Shown here: positions 50,801 through 61,035 of the stretch, piece by piece | Position numbering within the stretch: the stretch's first letter is position 1 | Layout: each line of letters begins with the position of its first letter | From: Solea solea | Taxonomy: Eukaryota > Chordata > Actinopteri > Pleuronectiformes > Soleidae | DNA length: 64,000 nucleotides | Assembly: GCF_958295425.1 (NCBI RefSeq) | Contig: NC_081145.1 | Span: 21,870,465-21,934,464 of the forward strand | Direction: 5' to 3' | Made by a program: the position numbers and the translations under genes | The notes under the pieces: model-generated | Told to the model about the DNA's origin: nothing | The model's input: only the letters and a program-made list of their open reading frames with translations | Database searches by the model: none

Positions 50801-53800
50801 AAACTGTTAAAATTGCTCTAAAATGTACTGAAATCCCCATACTTTATATTGTGGTAATAAATAAATATATATATTTAGATTTGTAAACAAACTCTACCCT
50901 TTTTGACTCGTAATCGTCCCGGAAAATGTGAATAAATATGGATAAATCTTTACCAGTAACTAATGTTACTACACTGTTATCGGTAGCTTTTTATAAAAGT
51001 TCCATGTTAGATCTCAAACAGTGGAATCATTTAGGATACGTTTTGGCGAGAAACAAATAGATTTTTTTTATTACAATGTACAATAAAACCATGTACCGTT
51101 CCATGCCTAGTTATTACTGCTGGACTTTCAAACAGGTTCATTTGTCCCAGTCTGTTTGAATTGATATAAAACACCATAACTGCCTCACTCCATTATGGTG
51201 ATACTGGTTCTCTTAGTTGCCAGCTGCTATAAAGAAGCCTCAGCAGACAGAATGTCCAATACTAATATGATTTACTCTTAAAGTGAGCTCTAGCCGCTTG
51301 ACGATCAAAGCTTTCTTGTACCATTTGAAGGCCTCATAATACGTTTAACAAGTCATATTTTAATTGCTGTATTATATTTCAAGGTAATGGGTTTGCCGAT
51401 GACTACCGTCCTCATCCTGGCAATGTTTAACAAGATGTTTTGCAAGATCACAATAGAAGTCTTGAAAGTCCTTCAAGATAAGAAATGCTTTCTTTAGAGT
51501 CTTATCTTCAGGTCCTTTCTCTTTTTACGATGGCCTCTATCTGCAGTTTGTTTATTAACATGTTAAATATTGACATTCGAATGCAAGATCCAGCTCAGGG
51601 AACATTTTTTTCTCGTCAGTTAACAATGTGAAGGTGGAAATGTTGACAAAAAGTACAGAGTGTTGCAAATAATGTTATTAATAGATTATTTTTTTTTTTT
51701 TAAACCAAATCCCCACAACACCCAAAAAACACTTGGACAAAAAGCATGGATGAGCTCTACGACATCTGACACATCACATGGTCTAATGACTCAAAACTCC
51801 GTCTCTCTGACAAGCTGCATGTTGCCAGGGCAGGCTAATGTCATGCAAGGTCGCGTGGTCCTCTTTTATGAGATTATGTGGCTGACAGGACCATGAGGCC
51901 GGTGGTCTGGAGAGTCTGTTCAAGCTAATGATCCCTTGAGTTCAAAGTGGCGGTGAAAAATGAGATGAGGGAGGGCGGGCTCGCAGGCATTCTATCTTCA
52001 TTCAATACATTGTCTCTGTGTTGTTCATTGTGTTATAATAGTTTAGTCAAAGAGCTGTGGAAACTACAATCACAACTGATATACTGTATTCTACTTTTGC
52101 ATGCTCCAAGAATGAAGACCGAGCAAATTACTTAATTGCATGCTTTAATGTCACTATAATTGAAGTAAAACGTAAAAAATAAATAGACTATGGAACAATT
52201 GATGCATCACCTCGGTTTTTCCTTTGTATTTCTTTGTTATTAGCAAACTCAGGACGCAGTTGTTTTTCTCGCCAATACCTCGCATAGCATTTAGACCTTG
52301 AAGAAAGAAAATTACAAGCAAAGTTGTGCTTTGAGCCGCTCTGATGCAATGGATAACAATCACTGGGAATTATCCAGAAATGTTGTGCTTTTCTTGTTTT
52401 TCGCATGAACTGGTTTAACAAATAAAACTGGACTTTGGAAAGTTGTTTCTCCACTGTCTACTAGCGACTCTTCACAAGTCAGTGACGACTCTTGCCCGGA
52501 GCTTGAAACAGGATTTAACAGCAGCGGAAAACAATTTTTGAAAAATGCATTTTAAAGCACATGAAACACTTTCATGCAGTTGAACATTCTATCCAGTATC
52601 CAGAAACACGCTTCACATGTATCAAGCAAAACTCATTCATGACATTCTTACACGAAACCTTTGCATGTCACTTATTCTGTGGCTTAAGTAGCTTAAGTAA
52701 GCAAATTTCTTCTTTTGCCTAAGAAAGATTTGCCTCTGCAGACAGTTCATTCAAATCAAAAGTTCATTAGTTCCAGGTTATAAGGCACCAATTAACGCAT
52801 AATTATGACAATTATATTTCATTTCTACTACAGCTCTCCCGTAGACCCTATAGAGTGTGGTCCTTTAAATAGCAGCCGCGGTAATTACAGAGCCATTAGT
52901 GTCGCATGTGCCGACAGAGTGGTATGAAAGTAAGGACGCGGCGAGCACGCACGTGGAGAAAGTTCAACATGAGCGGTGCGAGCAAATCAACGCTGTGGCT
53001 TTGCAGAAGAGGATGCTGAGTCAGCAGTTGCACTTTTTAAAAAAGAAATGTGAAAAAGATTGTGTAATGTCACAGTATATGCATGATTAAGAAGGATCTC
53101 GTTAGGGAGTGGCAGCTCCTCTAAAACCACAGACCCAGCTTTCAGAAGAACTACCTTGCTTGCTTTGACTGTGTTTCCAAACGACTGAAATTCCTTTGTC
53201 GCACGAGATGCAGTTTCCCGATATTGTAATTATGCCACTGTTTTGTCTGTCAACTCCTGGCAGGCTGTTCATTGTATTTCAAGTTTGACATTTGATGTGA
53301 CGAGAAGATGAAGTCGCGACTGTCCACACCCACCCTGAAACACCAAATACTATTAAAATTTCATATTCAATATAGTGTATATATGCATGACCTGCCATTT
53401 CATGTTTAGCTCCCGGTTTATTTTCCTGATCATTCTTTCCATAACTGCCCAATTGTCATTGGTGACTGTTTATTATCAAGCACTTGCATACCTCCATTTT
53501 GTGTGATTGGCTGGTTTTGTTGCCTTGTGGCTGGAAAAACTCAACATCATTGACTACATGTTGCTTTGGGGTTTGAGTCTCTCAAAAAGATCACAACAAA
53601 TGTCGAAAAGCTGGACTGTCTGGTGCTCTAAACACAAACGGCTGAGCTGCTGAGAGACAGATCTAAGAAACTAGTACTAGATACACAAATGGAATTGTTT
53701 AATTTTGTCCCGAGCCCTTCTGGTGTATCCATAAAAAGCTTTGCTGCACAATTAGCTTTGATGCCGCACTGTCAGTTCCCCTTGAAGCAGTAAACAGGGT

Positions 53801-56800
53801 CAGGGTCTGGAAGTTCTCAAAATGACATAATTTTCACTTTAAATTAGACAAAGATGCAGTTGTGACTTGTCTGTTCTACATTACATTGGCCTTTCATTTT
53901 CTTAAAATCTTTCATTTGGACACGTGCCGAGGTTTGCCTGTTGTACGTGGGGTACCTTTGATTTTCTGAACCGCTATTATCCGTCCATGACCGGAGGAGG
54001 CCAAGGCAGAAATGATGAATCACAAGACACACACATTGCTTGCTTATTGTTTTCTGTTTGCCAGTGGAAGATGTTTTTGTAAACAGTGAATTCGCATGTG
54101 TAGCAATCATGGATCACTAATTCAGTAAGCACTTCTCAGTAGAACGACATGTCGCTGTGACCTATGCCTAAATAAACAGGATTATAAAATCCTGTTGTAC
54201 TGGTTCAAATGCCAGAACACATGACACCCACTGAGTTCCATGTGTTGATTTATATTAAGCTTAGGGGACGGGCACTGACTGGTTTTTAAATCAATCGCAT
54301 AATAGAGACAGATTAGAGAGGAGATGGTGTTCATTCTTATGTCCGTAAAAAGGCTTACAGTATATCCACACTGCTGCAGCATGTGTAATAGCAAGAACTA
54401 GACAAAGAGGCCATATTGGGGCTGAACAATTCGATTTAAATCGTGCTTCATAACAACGTTTATTTATAGAACTACAGAATTTAAATCAAGGTGGAGGAAG
54501 TGCCAGCAAAATATGAAATACTACACTGTAATGCAAGGATAATGCAATTGCTGCCTTTGTCGATTTGCTAATTGTGTTGTTTTAAGTTGCAATTTTGATT
54601 TGTAAACAGTCCAACTGTATTATTCGAGTGTTACTTTCCTCTTTCACATGTAAATGAGTCTCCCCCCCCCCCCGCCCCAGAACTGATAGTACTATGACTG
54701 ATCATTCAAACAGATCACTTTGCTCCCAAAATACAGGTTCACCCCCCCACCCATCAGGCATTTCCATGAGAATGGAATCAATATTGGAACTTCTCTTTTT
54801 ATCAACCGGCAGTGTGTTTATCAACAGTGACAACTGGAAGCATGCTGCCTGCAAACTTGTGCAATTCCGTCCCTTTAATGCGTGTGAGTAAAAAACAAGA
54901 ACCCAGTTCTAACAGTGCTGCATTTTTTTTTTTTAATCCTCTGCATGTCAAAACATGTCGGTTGCAGATTACGTTTTCCTCTACAGTAGCACGCGTGTCC
55001 AGGTCCAAGGAAAACAGAAATGAAAGCAGAGTGAAGGAAATCAGAGTCAGGTTCCTTTTGCTTCAAAAATGACTCGTTACTTGTTAACTACTGTTTCAGT
55101 TCGCCTTTGTCACCTCACAAAAAGTTGATATTTGGTCAAACTTCCTTCTATGAAAAAACCCTTAAAATCCTTAACTGTTATTTTCACAATCGCACGTCGA
55201 CATTTAAACGGTCTAAAGATTCCCTCTTATCAGTACGTTGGCATCATTGTCCTTGCTTTTTCATGTGTCATGTGTCCCATTTCGATTGAATGACTGTACA
55301 CGAGGTTTTGAGATTAAACCAGAAAATAACAGAAATTCCAGTCAGGCATGACGTGCATCCACAACCATGTCCATAGCCATGATATTACTGATAATTTACC
55401 TTCATTTGTCTAGACAGGTGGCTGTGTGTCTACTTATCTACCTTTTCTAGCGTTCTTCTGTCACCAAAGTCACATAGGCATGAGGTTACACGGAAGCTGT
55501 GGAGGAGGAACATAACATTTTCAGACATGAAGTGTGGAAGGTGTGGCTACAGGAACACATGCTCCAGATCTGACATGAATAGATAACCGTGAAAAAAGAA
55601 GAAACAGGCAGTGGTCTTGCCTCACGCAGCAAGAAGGTCACTAAGTCCCGGTTCGCCCCGGGTTCGCCTCTCTGTGTGGTGCTTTGGTTAATTTAAACTC
55701 ATCAACCATGAGTGTGAGAGTGACTGGTTGTTTGTCTCTGTTATGTTGGCCCTGTGATTGTCTGGCAACCTGTCCACGGTGCACCTGTGCCCCTCATGTG
55801 GAGGACAGAGCAGTAGACAGTGAGTCAGAGTGGTGACACCATTAACCACAAAGCAGGGTGAGGAAACCCTTTATCCATCGAAAGTCATTTTCATATCTTC
55901 CCCCAAGGTGTATACTTAACGTAGGAATGCATAGACATTTTTGCCGTCAACCGTGCATGTCGCAGCATGGAATTTGTCTTTGCTTTGCCGGTCTGTGATT
56001 TTCGTGTTGCAGGTTTTGGGCAACAGTAAGTAATGAACACTCAGTTTTGTGTCTACTTTTCAACCTCTCCACTGATGCCTGAAGGAGATTTACAAACCAG
56101 CTATGTAAGAGCTGTCAGTAACCTGACTGTAATCCCATTCACTGGAATAACTGGTTGTAATGTTTGTTTGATCCTCGTCTGGTTTCCTGCAGTGCCCTCT
56201 CTTATTTACAGGGCTGAAACCATTACTCGATTAATCGACTATAATTCGATCACTAAATAAATCATCAACTATTGAGTGTTTTTAAGGAATTAAAACCAGT
56301 TTTCTGATTTCCTCAGCTTCTTAAATGTGAATATGATCTGGTTATTAAAACTGAATCACAAAACCAGACACGTGAGAACGTCGTCCTTTCCAGGTTTGAG
56401 GGACACTGATTAAGATTTTCTGACATTTATCGAGTCATCGAGAAAGTAATCAACAGATTAATCGATTATTAAAATAATCGTTAGTTGCAGCCGTGGTAAG
56501 TTACGCGATCCTTGAAAACAAACCAACACATCTCGCTGCAGCAGCTCTGCAGGTGTTATAGTTCAAATATGTTTGTATGTAGAGGAAAGTCATGGCAGGT
56601 GGTTTCCCTGGAACCAGGGATGCTCAAGGATGAGGAAACTGAAGCCTCACACAAGACAGTACATGGTACTCAGTACGTGTCACATTACAAAAACTAGTCT
56701 GGATAAACAGGAAGTTAACGAGATATCATCTGCTTCTTCCCTGTGTTCCTTTGGTTATTACTCCATAACAAAACTCACCTCCAAGACTCTAGAAGCATGA

Positions 56801-59800
56801 GATTTTCTCTCTGGTCTATTGAACTGCTTTTATATACAAATCTGTTCAGGCGCTTGTCCGTTTATGTTAGCGTAAGGATATCAGCCAAAAAAATCTGAGC
56901 GCCGGATGTGTTGCGGCAAGTATAAACCAGGCTTTATCTGAAGAAATGGACACTCTCTGCCAAAAAAGAGGCTTTTGCATGAAAATAATCCAATTCAAAG
57001 ACGGCTCTTGAGTTAAAATGCCTTCATTTTTTTAGGGTTTAAGGTTCTAAATACACACGTGACACACTATTGTCGCAATCCTTGATATCCATGATATATT
57101 ATTGTATTGTTATCCAGTTATTGCCAGTTATTATTTTTATTTTATTTCCACACTGTAAATCTTTCTCCTCGCTCGTTATATATTCACGTGTCGAGCAACT
57201 GGAGCAAAGCAAATCTGTTATGTATTGATGTTATGGACGTCAAATCACATCAAACATCATTTGCTTTGCCGTACGCGTCGGGCCCTGGCGGCGTACAGAA
57301 TCCCTGACCTCACGTATTGCGTCAGCACATCACCAATTTGCTGATGCAAAACAGTAAAGGCTGCTTTATGTACGCCGAGTCATCCTGTGTCAGTGCGGTC
57401 GGTGGTTAGACACGGTTTATGAGCTTATGACTGTGGATCTTTTGAATTCACCTGACTCCTGCCGACTCTGTTCTTTCTGTGATATTTGCCGTTCTGTTGT
57501 CTGCAGACGAGCCCTTATCTCGTTGCTGTGATACTGGTTACAATGAGCTTGTCGTTGTTTATTGATTGAAATATGGTCGGTTATTTTGTTTATTGTTCAC
57601 GACACGAAAACAAAAAAAAATGCTATAAATTGCCTAAGTATTTCTTTTTGTTTCCTTTCGATGTTGCAGATTTGGATACGTGTCTGTGTCTATTTACTGC
57701 TGTTCATCACGCTGGGGGTACATTCAAGTCAATTTGACGTCAACACAGTGACAGATGACATCTCTAAACTCGCTATTTTGGTAAGTAGAATATTCAGCTC
57801 TTGCATATCTGATAGAAGTGCAGCACATGAGAAAATCATTTCAAACTGGAAACTTCGAATTAGGACCGCCAACCTTGACATTAGTGTGTGACTGTGATGT
57901 TGTTCATTGTTCACTGTCGAGTGATTTTCCACTTTTGTCTCTTTTCTTTTTCAGAGACATAATATTCCTAAAGATTACAGAATTCCAGTTAATTTCGTTC
58001 CAAAAGAAGAGGTAAGATACCAGGCTTTTCTCGGAAATGAAATACTTCATGTATTTTTATGGCCCGTCTCATGCCTTCTTTCTTTCTTTTTTCCAGGGTG
58101 GGATGTGTTGGGTAAAACTCAATATCTACTACTTGGAGGAGAGTTTAGACCTTTTAGCGAATAAGTTTGGAAACATTTCGTCCAACAGTAAAGATATTAA
58201 CATTTTCATCCAAATGCTCCAAGAACTGCGACTCAAAATGGGCTCTCTGGTAAGTTGTGGCGCAATAATCAATAGACCTGTCCTCACGTGTTTAATGAGG
58301 TGGCATATGCCACTTTCTCTCTTGGGTAGTTTTGTGCACTAGTCAGATTTCACTCAGTCCTGTCTGGGCCTGCCTGAGTCATAGAGGACTTGGGATTTTA
58401 AATCAAGACCACAACGGATTTATTTGTACAAATTGTTGTTGTGATTAGATTAGAACATGATATGACTGAAAACAGCCCTGGTACTGCTGGCAATAGTCCA
58501 ATAGCTTTAACATGAACCAAGCCTGCATTATAATGCACATGGTTCACATGTTTATAATGGTGTAGATATTTTTTGATCCAATATTTTTTTTCCCCCTTGG
58601 TTTTTGAAGAAATCCCACCCTGACTCTTCCAGATTTGTGGTTTCAAATAACAAAAAACTTGAAATACTAAGACTTGTGGCTTCAGAATGGGCATTTCACA
58701 AACCAATGGGTGGTGTCATGGTGGGTTGCCACTTGTGACATCACTACACCGCAAACACTTTCAATCTGTGAAATGTATTTTGACTAAAAACACAGACGGG
58801 GGGAAAGTCTGCATCAGTGTGGACAATGTTACGCAACATTCACGGAGTGTTTGTCCTGTGTTTGTGTCTCTGCAGGACTCCATCATGTATGATTTTGAGT
58901 GCCACTATAGGGAAGAGAAGTGGGAGACAGCACATTACTTTGAATTTGTCAAACAGTTCCTTATAGCAGCAGAGCATAGAGGAGATTCAGATGCCTGTGA
59001 TCCTCCTCCTTGTCCGTCTACACCATACACAGAAACAACACAAGAAGGTAAGATCGAACGCCATTGAATTTCCTCCGCTATTCATGTGTTGCTTGCTTGT
59101 GTTGCCATTAACCCGGCGGTTGGATGTTGGATTGGATGTTTCATTTTGTTCCTCTGGATTGAACGACCCTGTCTACAATTTTTAGTGTTTTATTGTCGTG
59201 GGCGCTTGGAAAACGTCGCCACTCTCCTTGGACTATTGTGAACAGGCTTTATTTGGGTCAGATCTCTTGTGGTGTTTTGGGGAATCTTTAACCATTATGT
59301 CTTCACAAGGACTTTACAAGATAAAAACCATCTCAGTGCTTAGAAAGGCCGCCCGTGGAGACACGGCTGAGTCACAGGACTGAGGGAAGATGTCCCCAGG
59401 CAGTGCCTGTGAAAAGAAAGAAAAGGGCCGAAACCTGACTGTATACGTGTTGATTACAGAGCAATCTTCCAATCTTCCCAAGCGCTTGGCTTTTCTTTGA
59501 GTGGTCACATCAGATCTTTTGTGAGAGTGTGTTTGTCTGTGGGGAGTGAGTGTGTGTGGGGGGGTGATGATGATGTTTTTCATCATCAAGGAGTAAATGC
59601 CCGCCCTACCGCTCTTCCAAATTGACCCTTTTTTTTATTCCTCCATCCTCCCAGTATCATCCATGTCCAGCACTGAAGGCCCAGTGTGTTCAACGCCAGG
59701 CTGCAGTACATGTACGTGCACAATTTTTATATCATTTTTAAAAATGTGTTGAGTCTTTTGCTGACATTCAGACACCCGTCAGATTTCCCCCACTTCAGAA

Positions 59801-61035
59801 AGGGTTTTTGTTGAGGGGTGGGTCAGCTTGTATGAGGCACTGGACCTCGAGCTCACCAAAAACATGGCTTCACTGTGTTTTATCCCACTTAAAGTACTGT
59901 TTGATAAAAATGTATGATTTCATTCATTAAGTTACTAAAATAACAGGTTAACAATTTGGGCTCAAAATCTCTGACTGAAAATCACAATATGTCATTTTTG
60001 TGCTTTCGTCCCTGTAGCCACGGAACAAAGATCCATATCTGAGATGGTGGAGCGAAGCCTTCTCTCCTTACTGCTAATTCCACTTCTAGGCATCGTATTC
60101 TTGATTGTGTGGAAGGTGAGTTGACCTTTGACCTCTGCCACTAATCTGTTTAATTTCCTGTGGTGCTCCAGGGATAATTGCTGTTTGTTAATGCTGGGAG
60201 AAAGCTCTTGGATCTGTGGAATTTATGACAGCCAGAGGCAAGCCTGGCATAATCATGCAGATCAGAGCTGCAACCATTCAGCCAGGGACAGTGGACGTCA
60301 TAAAAGTGATTTTTTTCTACCCCCTGAAACAGATCCGATCACGGAGGAATAATGAGGATCCTCAGCAGGACCCAGCAGGTGGACTTTACTCAGACCCAGA
60401 ATGGACTGCGCCTCCACTGGACGAAACGACAGAAAAGTAAGCCGTTCTTTCACTTTCTCGTCTCTTTTCGTCACTCATCAGCTCATTGTTGCAAACAGAA
60501 TCAGAGGTTTGGACCATTTTCAGCAGTCATCAGTTTTGGCTTCAGGGTTAATCACATCTTAGCTTAAGCTGCGTCACAAAGCAATTTGTGGGTTATGAAA
60601 TAGGTTGTTATTTTTTTAAGTTTTAACTGTGTTGTAATAAGGTATTTGTTGGGCTTCCTGTGCGACTTTCACAAGAAAATGAAGCACTGAAATGCAATCA
60701 GCTGTTCTGACATCTTCCAAGCCCTGACACATAGATAATCCTTCAACAGTTATTGGCACACAGATCAGCTATCAGCACTCATCACTGATTGACAGCTTTT
60801 TTCATATTAAAAACTGTATCAGATACTGGTTCACTTTGTCTCTAGAAACTAAGATCTTCTCATGTGTAGCTGCCACGTGACGAAGCACTGAATGTGCCGC
60901 TGGACTCTTGTCATGTGAAAGCTCTTTCAGCCTCCCATTCAATTAGCTGCTCCTGCTGTTGTCGTTGGACAGTGTCTAATGCCTTTATTTCTGCTCAATT
61001 ACAGAAACAAGTTGAACGTCATCGCGACAGTGTAA
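38793..61035 (+). CDS. kitlg: Kit ligand (stem cell factor), teleost paralogue, complete gene
   Basis: Joined exons 38793-38807, 57670-57780, 57955-58011, 58097-58249, 58876-59047, 59655-59711, 60018-60115 and 60333-60436/60440 (plus 61005-61035 if spliced) give 256 or 265 codons, close to human KITLG (273). The product is a type I membrane cytokine that dimerises and activates the Kit receptor tyrosine kinase. Seen in order: signal peptide (residues 1 to about 25), helical cytokine domain with VTDDISKL, NIPKDYRIPVNFVP, MCW and NKFGNIS (sequon at N87), a Ser/Thr/Pro/Cys-rich stalk, a transmembrane helix (about 203-220) and a basic-then-acidic cytoplasmic tail. Cysteines equivalent to human mature Cys43 and Cys138 are present (C65, C153); those equivalent to Cys4 and Cys89 are absent. 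Teleosts have kitlga and kitlgb; which one this is cannot be decided here. Confidence 0.93.
38808..39620. promoter_or_regulatory. CpG-rich block at start of kitlg intron 1
   Basis: CpG dinucleotides (gcgcgcgcg, ccggcgg, gcgctacgcgg) are much denser here than elsewhere in the window. Continuous with the upstream promoter; likely one CpG-island-like unit. Possible alternative first exons were not resolved. Confidence 0.4.
40968..41020. repeat. Poly-C/(CA)n tract
   Basis: About 20 C, one T, 11 C, then (ca)n. The minus strand is poly-G. The proline/glycine frames over it are artefacts. Confidence 0.9.
43248..43400 (-). repeat. Teleost SINE-like repeat, 3' half with (ATCC)n
   Basis: (catc)n at 43247-43272, then gccgtctaccacc, atgagggtcgcgggggccac, ggtgcctattccagctgaca and gcaaaaggtggggttcaccc. 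Confidence 0.75.
44328..44600 (-). repeat. Teleost SINE-like repeat, long copy
   Basis: Extends further toward the head than most copies: ccacatgagggtcgtggggg, ctcagctgacatagggcgat, ccagtccatcacagtgccac, then gcatgtttttggactgtggg, aggaaaccagag and ggggagaacatgcaaactca. Confidence 0.8.
46019..46040. repeat. (CT)n microsatellite
   Basis: About ten ct units. Confidence 0.9.
47083..47479. mobile_element. MITE, family B copy 2 (both ends present)
   Basis: Left end ggccctggtgtacctcc and right end ggaagtataccagggcc form an imperfect inverted repeat that continues with gcaca/tgtgc. The element is 397 bp and has an internal (tatag)n patch near 47397. The body matches the copy at 34456. No coding capacity; hAT-like by TIR style, but no clear target duplication was found. 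Confidence 0.78.
48950..49440. promoter_or_regulatory. Candidate conserved non-coding element in kitlg intron 1
   Basis: Repeat-free stretch of balanced composition with several TAAT-core, homeodomain-like sites (ggcgctaatcc, tcattagcg, tttaattaacg). The call is based on appearance only; no alignment was possible. Confidence 0.2.
49663..49711 (+). repeat. LINE 3' tail with (ATCT)n
   Basis: tagtgtgaatttctctgtga, gatgaataaagtatc, then (tatc)n is the typical end of a 5'-truncated fish LINE insertion. Confidence 0.75.
52690..53110. promoter_or_regulatory. Candidate conserved non-coding element in kitlg intron 1
   Basis: Repeat-free, with clustered caattaacgc, ataattatgac, ggtaattacag and an AP-1/MAF-like gctgagtcagc. 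Judged by motif density only. Confidence 0.2.
54661..54677. repeat. Poly-C tract
   Basis: About 11 C, then gcccc. Confidence 0.8.
55606..55830 (+). repeat. Teleost SINE-like repeat with tRNA-like head
   Basis: Includes the head region (gtggtcttgcctcacgcagc, aagaaggtcactaagtcccg, ggttcg, with box-B-like gttcgcc), then tctgtgtggtgctttgg, ggttgtttgtctctgttatg, ccctgtgattgtctggcaac and ccctcatgtggaggacagag. The middle is deleted. It is the only copy here that retains the head. Confidence 0.72.
56209..56496. mobile_element. Teleost MITE (gattaatcgatta family)
   Basis: Left end cagggctgaaaccatta with ctcgattaatcgacta; right end taatcgattattaaaataat and cgttagttgcagccgtg: inverted repeats around a body with cttcttaaatgtgaatatg and ttctgacatttatcgag. 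This is a very common non-autonomous element in fish genomes. Confidence 0.85.
57670..57780 (+). CDS. kitlg: kitlg exon 2 (signal peptide and mature N-terminus)
   Basis: The exon is 111 bp, phase 0 on both sides, with acceptor atgttgcag and donor gtaagt. It encodes IWIRVCVYLLLFITLGVHSS, then QFDVNTVTDDISKLAIL. The hydrophobic core with small residues before QF fits signal peptidase cleavage. V-T-D-D-I-S-K-L corresponds to the first helix of SCF. The Cys found near the mature N-terminus of mammalian SCF is not present. Confidence 0.92.
57955..58011 (+). CDS. kitlg: kitlg exon 3
   Basis: The exon is 57 bp (19 codons), phase 0 on both sides, with acceptor ctttttcag and donor gtaaga. It encodes RHNIPKDYRIPVNFVPKEE, which matches the NLPKDYMITLKYVPG segment of mammalian SCF, the most conserved short motif of the family. 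Confidence 0.93.
58097..58249 (+). CDS. kitlg: kitlg exon 4
   Basis: The exon is 153 bp (51 codons), phase 0 on both sides, with acceptor ttttttccag and donor gtaagt. It encodes GGMCWVKLNIYYLEESLDLL, then ANKFGNISSN and IFIQMLQELRLKMGSL. CW and the (K)FxNIS sequon are SCF landmarks. The position of human Cys89 (LVEC) is occupied by a non-Cys residue in ELRLKMG. Confidence 0.93.
58876..59047 (+). CDS. kitlg: kitlg exon 5
   Basis: The exon is 172 bp, phase 0 in and phase 1 out, with acceptor tctctgcag and donor gtaaga. It encodes DSIMYDFECHYREEKW, the last helix FEFVKQFLIAAEH, then SDACDPPPCPSTP. The Cys of SDAC corresponds to human Cys138. FEC (C121) is an additional cysteine not expected from mammals. 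Confidence 0.92.
59655..59711 (+). CDS. kitlg: kitlg exon 6 (juxtamembrane stalk)
   Basis: The exon is 57 bp, phase 1 on both sides, with acceptor cctcccag and donor gtacgt. It encodes VSSMSSTEGPVCSTPGCST. In mammals exon 6 is alternatively spliced and carries the main shedding site; here it is shorter (mammalian about 84 bp) but is a phase-symmetric cassette, so skipping would keep the frame. A specific protease site cannot be named. Confidence 0.82.
60018..60115 (+). CDS. kitlg: kitlg exon 7 (transmembrane segment)
   Basis: The exon is 98 bp, phase 1 in and phase 0 out, with acceptor tccctgtag and donor gtgagt. It encodes a short stalk with SISEMVERS, then LLSLLLIPLLGIVFLIVW followed by Lys, a single membrane-spanning helix of about 18 residues with a positively charged stop-transfer residue. 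Confidence 0.9.
60333..60440 (+). CDS. kitlg: kitlg exon 8 (cytoplasmic tail; ends at stop or at overlapping donor)
   Basis: Acceptor cctgaaacag opens a frame reading IRSRRNNEDPQQDPAGG, then YSDPEWTAPPLDETTEK and TAA at 60438-60440. Basic residues next to the membrane helix fit the positive-inside rule. The sequence gaaaa|gtaagc makes the stop codon part of a good donor: if it is spliced, the exon ends at 60436 and the tail continues in the exon at 61005. Unspliced transcripts end at this stop. Confidence 0.8.
   Translation: MRSRRNNEDPQQDPAGGLYSDPEWTAPPLDETTEK
61005..61035 (+). CDS. kitlg: kitlg terminal exon, alternative C-terminus and stop
   Basis: A strong acceptor (pyrimidine-rich tract ending in caattacag) precedes 61005. 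Joined to 60436 it completes a Lys codon and reads NKLNVIATV then TAA at 61033. Human KITLG also ends with a short tail finishing in Val (...FQEV), a splice arrangement this would resemble. Supported by splice-site quality and phase only. Confidence 0.6.

Larger units (their letters stand above)
38808..57669 (+). other. kitlg: kitlg intron 1 (18.9 kb)
   Basis: Runs from gtaagt to atgttgcag. No nested gene was recognised. The first kilobase is GC- and CpG-rich; the interior has the MITEs, SINE-like copies, microsatellites and candidate regulatory blocks listed separately. Large first introns with regulatory elements are known for mammalian KITLG. Confidence 0.8.

Noticed and set aside
55606..55680. 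Possible tRNA gene
   Set aside because: Only box-B-like similarity within a repeat head; no cloverleaf could be drawn by eye.
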